This document shows, piece after piece, positions 47,367-56,760 of a stretch of DNA of 64,000 nt. The translations under genes and the position numbers were made by a program. The number at the start of each line of letters is the position of its first letter. Position 1 is the stretch's first letter. The stretch is from Cyclobacterium marinum DSM 745 (GTDB lineage Bacteria; Bacteroidota; Bacteroidia; Cytophagales; Cyclobacteriaceae). Location of the stretch: contig NC_015914.1 of the NCBI RefSeq assembly GCF_000222485.1, positions 4,446,001-4,510,000 on the forward strand. Direction: 5' to 3'. Under the pieces are notes generated by a model, which searched no databases, was not told where the DNA came from, and was given only the letters and a program-made list of their open reading frames with translations.

Positions 47367-48956
47367 ATGATTAGGTTAAAACAACCATTTCTCATCCTCC
47401 TCTTATCACTAATTATTCCCTTTAATGGGTTTTCCCAGTCAGGAAAAAGTAATGCCCTTAAGATAGGCTGGGCCTCTGCGGATATAACACCTGATATGCC
47501 TGTACTAGTAGCAGGGCAATTTTATGCCAGACTTTCCGAAGGAGTGATGGATCCTGTTACAGCTACCATACTGGCACTTGAGTCGGGGGAAGGAGAAAAT
47601 TCTGAAAAAACCATTTGGATAAGTTGTGACTTGGTAGGGATAAGTGATGGAATGAGGACTACAGCCAATTTACGGGATGAAATAAGAAACAGGGTTATTA
47701 AAACGATTCCTTCTATTAGACCTGCACAAATAATTGTTAATGCTACCCATACCCATGCTGCACCCTACGTAGCATCTACAGCTACTGTAGAAGACATTTA
47801 TGGGGTAAGCTTGGAACAAATGACAGATGGCAAGCCAGCATTGCCCCCTGCAAATTATATACCCTTTGCAGCGGACAAAATAGCTGGTGGAGTAATTAGT
47901 GCTTGGGAAAATAGGAAACCCGGAGGAATGAGCCTGGGACTTGGACATGCTGTAGTGGGATTAAATAGACTTCAGGCCCTCAAACATGGCAAATCTAGGA
48001 TGTATGGCAATACCAATTCACCTGAATTTAGTCATATAGAAGGACATGAGGACCATAGCTTAAACCTGATGTATTTCTGGGATATGAATAAGCAATTGAC
48101 CGGTGTTATTATCAATATAGCCTCACCTTCACAAGTAAGTGAACATTCTTACAAATTGTCTGCAGACTTTTGGCATGACACCAAAGTGGCTTTAAGAAAA
48201 AGTTTAGGTAAATCAGTATATGTTTTGGCACAAGCCAGTGCGGCAGGTGACCAATCTCCTCATGTAATGGTCGGCTCCAAGGCCGAAGAACGGATGCAAC
48301 ATCTCCTAGGCTATGATGAAGAGGGGACAGGCAGAGGAAGTCTTGGTCAACGCAAGCAAATTGCCAAGCGAATAGCTGATGAAGTCATCGATCTATTTCC
48401 AGTCATGAAGGCCAATATAGAATGGTCCCCTGAGTTCAAACATGAAATGAAATTGGTGCCACTTTCCAGACGTCTCCTTAGCAAAGAGGATGTAGCGGAG
48501 GCCACTAAGGAGGCTAAAACCTGGCAGGCAGAATATGAAAAATTAAAAGCTGAGCTGCGGGACAATCCATCCATAATAAAAACCCCAAGATGGTACAAAG
48601 ACATTACCATTAGTTACAGCAAACTCAGAAGAGGTTTGGTGGTGTCTGAAAGGTATGAATTGGAAAAAGTCCAGCCTAAAATGCCCATAGAAGTTCATGT
48701 AGTAAGGATTGGTGATGCTGTTTTTGCTACAAATCCATTTGAGTTATACCTTGATTATGGGATGCAAATGAAGGCTCAGAGCCCAGCCATTCAAACTTTT
48801 ATTGTACAACTAACAGGATCAGGTTCTTATTTACCCACCAAGCGTTCCATCGAAGGAGGTGCTTATGGTGCTGTTCCGGCAAGCACACTTATAGGCCCTA
48901 AAGGAGGGGATGAATTGGTAGCTGAAACGCTGTCGATTATTAATACCATGTGGTAA
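47367..48956 (+). CDS. Neutral-ceramidase-fold protein, tandem copy 1
   Basis: A 529-residue exported protein (signal to about residue 24, GFSQ) and first gene of a 12.7 kb rightward run. THTH (H128, H130), NPFELYLDYG and GSYLPTKRS retain three metal-site elements of neutral ceramidases. The His-Pro-Thr element is ASPSQ (252-256), and a motif ADFWHD (266-271, H270) follows that is not in the canonical copy. The nucleophile motif GDQSPH keeps Ser297. It lacks the C-terminal Ig-like domain. The altered site suggests a substrate other than ceramide. The next copy starts 105 bases downstream. Confidence 0.8.
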   Translation: MIRLKQPFLILLLSLIIPFNGFSQSGKSNALKIGWASADITPDMPVLVAGQFYARLSEGVMDPVTATILALESGEGENSEKTIWISCDLVGISDGMRTTANLRDEIRNRVIKTIPSIRPAQIIVNATHTHAAPYVASTATVEDIYGVSLEQMTDGKPALPPANYIPFAADKIAGGVISAWENRKPGGMSLGLGHAVVGLNRLQALKHGKSRMYGNTNSPEFSHIEGHEDHSLNLMYFWDMNKQLTGVIINIASPSQVSEHSYKLSADFWHDTKVALRKSLGKSVYVLAQASAAGDQSPHVMVGSKAEERMQHLLGYDEEGTGRGSLGQRKQIAKRIADEVIDLFPVMKANIEWSPEFKHEMKLVPLSRRLLSKEDVAEATKEAKTWQAEYEKLKAELRDNPSIIKTPRWYKDITISYSKLRRGLVVSERYELEKVQPKMPIEVHVVRIGDAVFATNPFELYLDYGMQMKAQSPAIQTFIVQLTGSGSYLPTKRSIEGGAYGAVPASTLIGPKGGDELVAETLSIINTMW

Positions 48957-49061
48957 GCTTATCCTTACCACTTTAATCAGAAAAGTTTCAGCCATGGATA
49001 TAAACTACGGCTTCATATAAAAACGGACCTGATAAATAAAATAAATCATTAATTTATCATT

Positions 49062-50600
49062 ATGGAAAAACAAACGCATAACGATTTTCGAGTTTCAAAA
49101 TTTAAGAAAAACCTATTTTTAGCCATCTCATTCTTCACAGTTTTTACTGCTTTCCAGTTACTACCAAATAGCGTTTTTGGTCAGGATTTGTACGTCGGTG
49201 CAGTAACTGTTGACATTACCCCGAAGCTACCTGTAGCTGTAGATGGTCAGATGACAGTCCGTATTGCAAAAGTTGCTGTAACACCATTGACAGCAAATGT
49301 CATTGTTTTGGAATCAAAGGGGGAGACCACGACAGTATTGGTATCCTGTGATATGGTAACCATACCCACAGAATTAAAAGAAATGATCCAAAATCAGGTG
49401 AAAAAAAGCCTGCCTGATTTAGATACCAAAAAAATTATAATAAACGCCACCCATACCCACACTGGAGGCGTTGTGAGAGACAATCGATACAATATTCCTG
49501 AAGGAGTTACACAGGTAAAGGATTATTTGAAATTTGTATCAGATAAGGTGGCTAAAACCATTGTTACTGCTTACAATAAGCGTGAAAGAGGTAGTGTTTC
49601 TTGGGGCATTAGTCATGCAAAAGTAGCCTACAATAGAAGAGCAGTATATGAAGATGGTACAGCTAAAATGTATGGGCGTACATATGAAGCAAATTTCATT
49701 AAAGTCGAAGGCTTTGAAGATCAGGCCATTCAATCTTTGTTTTTTTGGAACCAAAAAGGTGAATTTGTAGCGACTTGTATCAATGTACCAAGTCCGGCGC
49801 AAATAGTGGAAAATAGGTCTACAGTAAATGCCGACTACTGGCATCCTGTTCGAAAAGGCCTTAAGGAAAAATATGGCCAGCAATTGGTAGTGGCAGGATG
49901 GATAGGTGCCGCAGGTGACCAAACGCCTAGACCTAGATATGATGAATTTGCAGAGTGGAGGATGATCGCTTTGCGCAATGAAAAAAAGAGTCCTGATTTT
50001 GCTGAACATTCTGGTGATGTAAATTTCAGAAATGAATACCACCTAAATGAGATCGCAGGAAGAATTATACGTGCAGTAGGTGAAACTTATGAAACGGTAA
50101 AGATTGACAAGCATGATGCTCCTGTTATGAAGCATGAGGTGAACAATATTGAGCTTCCAATGCGCTTGGTGACCGAAACGGAATACAAACATGCGCTAAA
50201 AATGAGGGCCGAGGACATGAAAGATCCTGAGAGCGCTCAAATATTCAGCCGTAGAATTGTCTGGTACAGTAAAGTAGTCGACCGTTATGAAATTCAGAAA
50301 TCAAATCCACAACCTATGTATCCGGTAGAGCTTCATGCTTTGCGAATTGGTGATGTTGTGGTATGTACCAATCCATTTGAACTATTTACTGAATATGGTA
50401 TTCAAATGAAAGCAAGAAGCAATGCCATGCAGACCTTTGTGCTTCAATTGGTGGGGCCAGGTAATTACCTACCGACCAAAGAAGCCGTTCGTGGTGGTCA
50501 TTATTCTGCAATTGTGGAAAGCAACGAAGTAGGTCCTGAAGGAGGACAGATTTTGGTAAACTGGTCTGTAGCAATGATCAATAAGCTTTGGCTGGATTAA
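49062..50600 (+). CDS. Neutral-ceramidase-fold protein, tandem copy 2 (Thr at nucleophile position)
   Basis: A 512-residue exported protein with a long N-terminal leader (hydrophobic core about 17-40, NSVFGQ). THTH at H131/H133 is kept. The His-Pro-Thr element is PSPAQ (243-247), followed by ADYWHP (257-262, H261). The nucleophile motif is GDQTPR, with Thr288 where ceramidases have Ser. NPFELFTEYG and GNYLPTKEA complete the set. Thr can act as a nucleophile, but the change may also mean altered or lost hydrolase activity. It is closest in sequence to copies 3 and 4. Confidence 0.8.
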   Translation: MEKQTHNDFRVSKFKKNLFLAISFFTVFTAFQLLPNSVFGQDLYVGAVTVDITPKLPVAVDGQMTVRIAKVAVTPLTANVIVLESKGETTTVLVSCDMVTIPTELKEMIQNQVKKSLPDLDTKKIIINATHTHTGGVVRDNRYNIPEGVTQVKDYLKFVSDKVAKTIVTAYNKRERGSVSWGISHAKVAYNRRAVYEDGTAKMYGRTYEANFIKVEGFEDQAIQSLFFWNQKGEFVATCINVPSPAQIVENRSTVNADYWHPVRKGLKEKYGQQLVVAGWIGAAGDQTPRPRYDEFAEWRMIALRNEKKSPDFAEHSGDVNFRNEYHLNEIAGRIIRAVGETYETVKIDKHDAPVMKHEVNNIELPMRLVTETEYKHALKMRAEDMKDPESAQIFSRRIVWYSKVVDRYEIQKSNPQPMYPVELHALRIGDVVVCTNPFELFTEYGIQMKARSNAMQTFVLQLVGPGNYLPTKEAVRGGHYSAIVESNEVGPEGGQILVNWSVAMINKLWLD

Positions 50601-50649
50601 TCTGGAAACTGATTGGTATTTATAAGCTTAAAATTTGAATTGCAGAAAA

Positions 50650-52122
50650 ATGGTAAAGAAAATTTTCAATAAAATAACAACAGTCACTTGCTTAACCCTT
50701 TTTCTAGTTGCTCCTGTTGTGGCCTCACAACTATATATAGGGGCTAGGACGGTAGACATTACACCAGAATTGCCTGTTGCCGTTACAGGTCAATTCCATC
50801 TTAGGATTGCTGAAGTAGCGGAAACCCCATTGGCAGCAACAGTATTGGTAATGGAAACCAGAGGAAGCTCAGGAGATCTTGCCATCATCGTTTCATGTGA
50901 TGCCCTGTATATTCCTACTGATTTGGTTGCACTTGTGAGGCAAAGGGTGAAAAAGCAATTGCCGGAAATAGACGAGAACAAAATTTTCCTCAATGCTACC
51001 CATACGCACACAGCACCAGTTTTAGCACTAGAGGGGGAATATTTGATTCCTAAAACAGGGGTTACCCAGGTCAAGGATTATCGCAAATTCTTTGTGGATA
51101 AAGTGAGCACTGCCATTGTTGAAGCTTGGAACGACAGGGCTCCAGGATCTGTGGCTTGGGGAATGGGCTATGCTGTGGCAGGTTATAATAGACGAATTGT
51201 TTATTCGGATGGTACTTCCGGCATGAGTAGTAAAACCAATTTACCTGAATTTAGAAGTTTTGAAGGTTCAGAGGACCACAATGTCAATACATTATTTTTT
51301 TGGGATGAAAAGGGTAAGCTAGTATCCATGGTTGTAGGGGTAGCAAGTCCTTCTCAGGAAGTGGAAGGTCGCTATGCTGTCAATGCAGATTACTGGCATC
51401 CGGTACGAGAAGGCCTTAAGGAAAAATATGGAAAGGATGTGAATGTATTGGGATGGGCCGCTGCTGCAGGTGACATTACGCCCCATATGAGGTACAGAAA
51501 AGATGCCGATGACAGGATGCGAAACCTTAGAAACCTAAGTAGAACAGAAGAATTGGCTCGAAGAATAATTCTGGCAGTAGATGAATCTTTTGACGCAGTA
51601 GAAGAAGAAAGACATTCAGCACCCTTGTTTGAACATCATGTAGAGGAATTGCCATTGCCTGAGCGTTGGGTCACTGAAAAAAACTATTTGGAAGCCAAAG
51701 CTTTTGTCAAAAATGCAAAGGAACAAATAGCCGAGGATCCCAAGGCAGCGGATGCTCTTTACCGCATGATGAACTGGCAGGAAAGAACGGTGAAACGCTA
51801 CGAGAAGCAATTGGAAAATCCAAAACAATTGTACCCAATGGACCTTCATGTAATCAGGTTGGGAGACATCGCCATCTGTACCAATGAATTTGAGCTGTTT
51901 TCGGATTTTGGCATTCGAATGATTGCTAGAAGCAAAGCTTTGCAAACTTTCGTGATACAGCTTGCCGGAAGCTCAGATTGGGGTTCTTACTTACCCACAC
52001 AGCGTGCCGTAAACGGTGGGGCTTATAGTGCAATCATTCATAGCAATATAGTAGGCCCCGAAGGAGGACAGGTATTGGTAGACAGGACCGTGGAGGTGAT
52101 TGATGAATTGTGGAACAAATAA
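50650..52122 (+). CDS. Neutral-ceramidase-fold protein, tandem copy 3 (Thr at nucleophile position)
   Basis: The ATG at 50650 is chosen over an in-frame TTG five codons earlier; it gives a clear signal peptide (KIFNKITTVTCLTLFLVAP). The roughly 490-residue protein has ATHTHTAPVL, then ASPSQ and ADYWHP, and the nucleophile motif GDITPH with Thr. NEFELFSDFG and GSYLPTQRA are also present. An insert (LAGSSDWGSYLPT) precedes the Tyr motif compared with the other copies. The shared VNADYWHPVREGLKEKYG shows recent duplication with its neighbours. It starts 49 bases after copy 2 and ends 24 bases before copy 4. Confidence 0.8.
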   Translation: MVKKIFNKITTVTCLTLFLVAPVVASQLYIGARTVDITPELPVAVTGQFHLRIAEVAETPLAATVLVMETRGSSGDLAIIVSCDALYIPTDLVALVRQRVKKQLPEIDENKIFLNATHTHTAPVLALEGEYLIPKTGVTQVKDYRKFFVDKVSTAIVEAWNDRAPGSVAWGMGYAVAGYNRRIVYSDGTSGMSSKTNLPEFRSFEGSEDHNVNTLFFWDEKGKLVSMVVGVASPSQEVEGRYAVNADYWHPVREGLKEKYGKDVNVLGWAAAAGDITPHMRYRKDADDRMRNLRNLSRTEELARRIILAVDESFDAVEEERHSAPLFEHHVEELPLPERWVTEKNYLEAKAFVKNAKEQIAEDPKAADALYRMMNWQERTVKRYEKQLENPKQLYPMDLHVIRLGDIAICTNEFELFSDFGIRMIARSKALQTFVIQLAGSSDWGSYLPTQRAVNGGAYSAIIHSNIVGPEGGQVLVDRTVEVIDELWNK

Positions 52123-52146
52123 GTTAAATAGTTAAACAATAATATT

Positions 52147-53646
52147 ATGGTGAGATTATGTGTGTTACTGGTCATGGCATTTTGGTTGAATGGGCCATTA
52201 CAAGCCAATGATCTGTATCTGGGAGCAGCTACAGCAGACATTAGCCCTGAGTTACCCGTGGCACTTATGGGACAGTTTCATATGAGAATTGCAGAAACGG
52301 CGGACACCCCTTTGTATGCAGGTATAGTGGCCATTGAATCAAGAGATGGTCAGGCTGGATTGGATACCGCAGTTTTTGTTTCCTGTGACTTGGTGTATAT
52401 TTCAGCCCGTTTGCGCCAGGAGCTTAGGGATGAAGTTGCCAAACGAATTCCTGGCTTTAATGTAAACAAAATCATCGTAAGTGCAACCCATACCCATACT
52501 GCACCGGTTTTGGAGGATGATTTGGAAGAATCTTCCTTTATCTACCCTATACCTGAACAAGGAGTGACCAAGGTGAAGGATTACAGGGCATTATTTGTAA
52601 GAAATGTAGCAGATGGCATTGTTGAAGCTTGGGAAAATCGTAGCAAAGGAAGCGTAACCTGGGGGATGGAACGTACAGCGGTAGGTTACAATCGACGAAC
52701 GGTCTACAAAGACGGTACCAGTGTAATGTATGGGAATACCAACAAAGACGAATTTCAAAACCTTGAAGGTTATGAAGACCATGACATGAATGCTTTGTTC
52801 TTCTGGAACGATGCGGATGAGTTGTTGGCAATGAGTGTAGATGTAGCCTGTCCTGCACAGGAGTTTGAGCATAAAACTACTGTCAATGCAGATTATTGGC
52901 ATCCAGTAAGAGAAAAACTAAAAGCCCGCTTTGGAAATGAGGTAAGTGTATTGGGTTGGATAGGCGCTGCAGGAGACCAATCACCACATAGTATGTACCG
53001 AAAAGCCGGTTTGGCGAGAATGGAGAAGCTTTCTCAAAAGACCCGTATGGATGACATCGCCGAACGCATTATCAGGGCAGTGGAAAATACCTATGAAATC
53101 GTTAAAAATGACCGTCATAGTAATGTTGCCTTTTTTCACGAAACTGAAAACCTGGAACTTCCTATGCGAATCATCACCAAAGAAGAATACATTGAATCGG
53201 AGAAAGTAGTCAAAGATTGTCAGGATCAAATTGCAGCAGACCCTAGTAAAAAGCCATTGCTTTATGCAAAGATGACATGGTTTGGAGATGTCTTAAAAAG
53301 GTACAAAGCACAGCAGAAAAATCCTGAAGCGACCTATGCATCAGAGATTCATGTTCTAAGAATTGGAGATGCCGCCATCGCTACCAATCAATTTGAATTG
53401 TTTACCGATTATGGTATCCGCATTCAAGCCAGAAGCAAAGCCATTCAAACCTTTGTCATACAGCTGGCTGGCCCGGGCACCTATTTACCTACCGAAAAGG
53501 CCATTGCAGGTGGAGGCTATAGTGCAGTTTGTCAAAGTAATGTAGTTGGTGCTGAAGGGGGGCAACTTTTAGTTGATCGTACCATCGAAATTATAGATAG
53601 TTTTTGGGAGGAAAAAGAGGAAGTTCGCCTAAAGAAAAAATTATAA
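52147..53646 (+). CDS. Neutral-ceramidase-fold protein, tandem copy 4
   Basis: A 499-residue exported protein with a short signal (MVRLCVLLVMAFWLNGPLQA). ATHTHTAPVL is kept. The His-Pro-Thr element is ACPAQ, followed by ADYWHP. The nucleophile motif is GDQSPH with Ser279, so copies 1 and 4 have Ser and copies 2 and 3 have Thr. NQFELFTDYG and GTYLPTEKA follow. A charged tail (EEKEEVRLKKKL) ends the protein. The cytochrome gene starts 50 bases downstream. Confidence 0.8.
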   Translation: MVRLCVLLVMAFWLNGPLQANDLYLGAATADISPELPVALMGQFHMRIAETADTPLYAGIVAIESRDGQAGLDTAVFVSCDLVYISARLRQELRDEVAKRIPGFNVNKIIVSATHTHTAPVLEDDLEESSFIYPIPEQGVTKVKDYRALFVRNVADGIVEAWENRSKGSVTWGMERTAVGYNRRTVYKDGTSVMYGNTNKDEFQNLEGYEDHDMNALFFWNDADELLAMSVDVACPAQEFEHKTTVNADYWHPVREKLKARFGNEVSVLGWIGAAGDQSPHSMYRKAGLARMEKLSQKTRMDDIAERIIRAVENTYEIVKNDRHSNVAFFHETENLELPMRIITKEEYIESEKVVKDCQDQIAADPSKKPLLYAKMTWFGDVLKRYKAQQKNPEATYASEIHVLRIGDAAIATNQFELFTDYGIRIQARSKAIQTFVIQLAGPGTYLPTEKAIAGGGYSAVCQSNVVGAEGGQLLVDRTIEIIDSFWEEKEEVRLKKKL

Positions 53647-53696
53647 GTCTATCCATCTACAAACCCTAGCCAATGGAGCTTTTATCCTAATAAATA

Positions 53697-56600
53697 ATGA
53701 AAAAAACAATATTTAGTAATACTCTTACTTTTTTATGCCTTTCCGCTGTCTGCTGCCTGCCTGGTTGTGGAGAGAATGGGGTCAATTCGGCTTCAGATGG
53801 ATCCATTGCTCCTGAGGATGCTATTGCCTCCTTTGAGCTTGCACCTGGTTTTCAAATGGAGATAATAGCCAATGAACCCTTGGTAATGGATCCCGTGGAC
53901 ATGGAAATTGATGAATTTGGGAGAATGTACGTGGTGGAAATGCCAGGATACCCCATTGATAAAAGTGGTACCGGAAGGATCGCATTGCTGTCCGATACAG
54001 ATGAAGATGGGGTAATGGACCAGCGAACAATCTTCGCGGACAACTTGGTATTGCCAAATGGTATTTTGAGATGGAAAAAGGGAGTATTGGTAACAGATGC
54101 TCCAGATGTTTTGTACCTAGAAGATACCGATGGAGACGGGGTGGCTGATGTTCGGGAAACCATAATGACCGGATTCTCCTTGTCCAATCCACATGTAAAT
54201 GTCAACAATCCTGTTTATGGAATAGACAATTGGATCCATTTATCTCACTTGGGGCATATTGGTACAAGAAAGTACGAGGCTGAGTTTGGTGACAAAGGTT
54301 CTGCCATTGTTTTTCCCAACATGCCTGAAGGTACAGAACTACCTAAAAATGCCAATGGTCATTCTGTTAGATTTAAACCTGATATTCAGGTGGCAGAGTT
54401 GGCTTCCACACGTTCCCAGTTCGGCCATACCTTTGACCGTTGGGGGAGGTATTTATTGACACACAATCAAAACCATATTTACCACGAAGTCATTGCCGCA
54501 CCTTACCTTTCCCGAAACCCAGGCTTACTCGTTTCCAACGCAAGTGAATCCATCTCGGATCATGGAAAGGAAACAGAAGTCTTTCAAATAACCACTAACC
54601 CAGATCGTCAGCTTTTTACCCCAGTAGGGCTGACGACATCTTCCAGTGGTATTACGGCCTATCTTGGCGGTGCGTTTCCAGCCCCATTTGACAAGGCAGT
54701 TTTTGTGGCTGAATCCGTGAGTAACTTGATGCATGTGGATATTTTGAAGGAGAAAGGGGCTACTTTCGTTGCCGAAAGGTTGAGAGATAACAAAGAATTT
54801 TTGGCCTCAAAAGATTCTTGGTCCAGACCAGTAAACATGTATGTAGGCCCTGATGGTGCATTGTATGTGTTGGATTATTACCGTAGAATTATTGAGCATC
54901 CCGAGTGGATGTCTGATGAAGCTGTTGCTGCTGGTGGACTTTCTGATGGAGTAGGGATGGGGAGAATTTTTAGAATTACCCCCGAGGGGACTGGAAAAGC
55001 AGATTGGACTTCAGGTTTAACATTCGGCAAGGAAAGTCCTCAGGAATGGGTTCAACATCTTGCCAGTAAAAACAATTGGTGGAGAAACAATGCGCAAAGA
55101 CTCTTGGTTACCGCCCAAAGTCAGGAGGTAATTCCAGATTTGGAAAAGATGGCCAAAAATCAAGATTCCGCCGAAGGAAGATTGCATGCTTTGTGGACTT
55201 TAGAGGGTTTGAAAGGCCTAAGTACTGAGCTTATCATCGATGCGCTTAATGATCCTGAAGCAGGTGTTAGGGAAAATGCCATCAAGCTTGCTGAATTGCA
55301 CCTCAGCGAATCCAATGATTTAATTACCGAATTATTAAAATTAAAAACAGACCCCAATGCCAGAGTAAGGTTTCAACTACTCTGTACCTTAGGATTTATA
55401 GATACCCCTGAAGCGACGAAAGTTGCTGAAGAATTGCTGTTTCAGGACTTGTCAGATGAATGGGTTCAGATAGCAGCCCTGTCGGCATCTTCCTCTCAAA
55501 ACATGCCTTTGCTTCGCACAGTGCTCAGCCGTTTTGACAAGGATCAACCTGCTTATGGTAGTCTGATTAGGCGATTAACCGCCATGATTACTGCAAATGA
55601 AAATGATGGAGAAGCAGAAAAATTGCTGCAAAAAGCCCTGAACTTATCAGGAAATAATGGGTGGGAAGCCGCAGTGCTGGATGGTATAGCCGATGGTGTC
55701 AAACGAAATGAAGAGAATGAGGAGATTTTGACAAATTATCTGGATAAAATTGTACTGGCCTTTTTTGAGCACCCGGATGGTAAGCTTAGAAAATCTGCTT
55801 TGAACTTGATTAAAACCTTGGATTTCAAAGACGAGAACTTGCTTCAAGCCAGCATGGACAAAGCCATGGCTATAGCTACTGATCAGTCTATTCCTGAGAG
55901 CCGAAGAGCAGAAGTCTTAAAGTTCTTACCAGAGGGAAATGTAAGCCCTTATGCCGGACAGTTAAAAGGAATGATTGCTACTACTGAACCGATTGTATTG
56001 CAAATCGCAGCCATGCAAGCCTTGGGGAATATTAAAGGAACGGAAGTGCCTGAATATGTTCTTGCCAAATGGAATTCCCTGACCCCTGAAATAAGGGATG
56101 TTGCATTGGGAACCTTTATGAGCGAATCCGAGCGGGTCAAATTATTGCTTGAGGCGCTAAAAGATGGTGAAATTCCCACAGCAGCGATTGGCTGGAAAAT
56201 GAGGGTAAGGCTTATGAACAATGGTGATGAAGCCACGCGTAATTTTGCAAGAGAACTATTGACTAAGGATGAAGGAGAGGGAATCAATAAGCGGTACCAG
56301 AAGGCTTTGGAAATAAATGGAGATCCTATTGCCGGAAAATCAGTGTACATAGAAAATTGTGCCCTTTGCCACCAATTTAGAGGAAAAAGTGGAGTGGCTT
56401 TTGGACCTGATCTTGGAACATTGCACAACTGGCATCCAAAAGACCTTATGGCCAATATTCTGGATCCCAATTTATCTATCGCTCCAGGCTTTGATTTATG
56501 GGAAGTGATGCTTAAAGATGGAGAAACCATACAGGGAATGATTATGAATGAAACTTCAGCGGCTATAAGTCTAAGGATTTCCCCAGGTGTAGAAAAAACC

Positions 56601-56723
56601 ATAAACAGGCAGGACATAAAATCCATAAAAGGAATGCAACTGTCGTTGATGCCAGGCTTGGCTGAACAGCTCGACCAGCAAAAAATCGCTGACCTGATGG
56701 CCTTTATTAGAAATTCAGAATAA
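53697..56723 (+). CDS. Second large PVC-type lipoprotein cytochrome (propeller, HEAT, CxxCH)
   Basis: A 1,008-residue lipoprotein (LSAVCCLPGC, Cys24). The N-terminal propeller region has MEIDEFGRMYVVEMPGYP, SDTDEDGVMD and DGALYVLDYYRRIIEHPEWM, a dehydrogenase-like motif. HEAT-type helices follow (about 440-860). The C-terminal cytochrome has C888-A-L-C-H892 and a likely axial Met985 (SLMPG). The distance from the first haem Cys to the C-terminus is 121 residues in both this and the 34.1 kb copy, so the two share one module. Placement inside the ceramidase-fold operon ties the redox function to that pathway. Confidence 0.86.
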   Translation: MKKTIFSNTLTFLCLSAVCCLPGCGENGVNSASDGSIAPEDAIASFELAPGFQMEIIANEPLVMDPVDMEIDEFGRMYVVEMPGYPIDKSGTGRIALLSDTDEDGVMDQRTIFADNLVLPNGILRWKKGVLVTDAPDVLYLEDTDGDGVADVRETIMTGFSLSNPHVNVNNPVYGIDNWIHLSHLGHIGTRKYEAEFGDKGSAIVFPNMPEGTELPKNANGHSVRFKPDIQVAELASTRSQFGHTFDRWGRYLLTHNQNHIYHEVIAAPYLSRNPGLLVSNASESISDHGKETEVFQITTNPDRQLFTPVGLTTSSSGITAYLGGAFPAPFDKAVFVAESVSNLMHVDILKEKGATFVAERLRDNKEFLASKDSWSRPVNMYVGPDGALYVLDYYRRIIEHPEWMSDEAVAAGGLSDGVGMGRIFRITPEGTGKADWTSGLTFGKESPQEWVQHLASKNNWWRNNAQRLLVTAQSQEVIPDLEKMAKNQDSAEGRLHALWTLEGLKGLSTELIIDALNDPEAGVRENAIKLAELHLSESNDLITELLKLKTDPNARVRFQLLCTLGFIDTPEATKVAEELLFQDLSDEWVQIAALSASSSQNMPLLRTVLSRFDKDQPAYGSLIRRLTAMITANENDGEAEKLLQKALNLSGNNGWEAAVLDGIADGVKRNEENEEILTNYLDKIVLAFFEHPDGKLRKSALNLIKTLDFKDENLLQASMDKAMAIATDQSIPESRRAEVLKFLPEGNVSPYAGQLKGMIATTEPIVLQIAAMQALGNIKGTEVPEYVLAKWNSLTPEIRDVALGTFMSESERVKLLLEALKDGEIPTAAIGWKMRVRLMNNGDEATRNFARELLTKDEGEGINKRYQKALEINGDPIAGKSVYIENCALCHQFRGKSGVAFGPDLGTLHNWHPKDLMANILDPNLSIAPGFDLWEVMLKDGETIQGMIMNETSAAISLRISPGVEKTINRQDIKSIKGMQLSLMPGLAEQLDQQKIADLMAFIRNSE

Positions 56724-56760
56724 AGAGAAAATTTATACATCATTAGTAAAATAGAAGACT

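Noticed and set aside
49539..50042. Leftward frame of 167 codons inside tandem copy 2
   Set aside because: Antisense to conserved ceramidase-fold motifs; translation is low-complexity and without family features.
55949..56743. Long leftward open frame of 264 codons
   Set aside because: It lies entirely antisense to the cytochrome gene, whose CALCH and HEAT motifs are clear, and its translation shows no domain.
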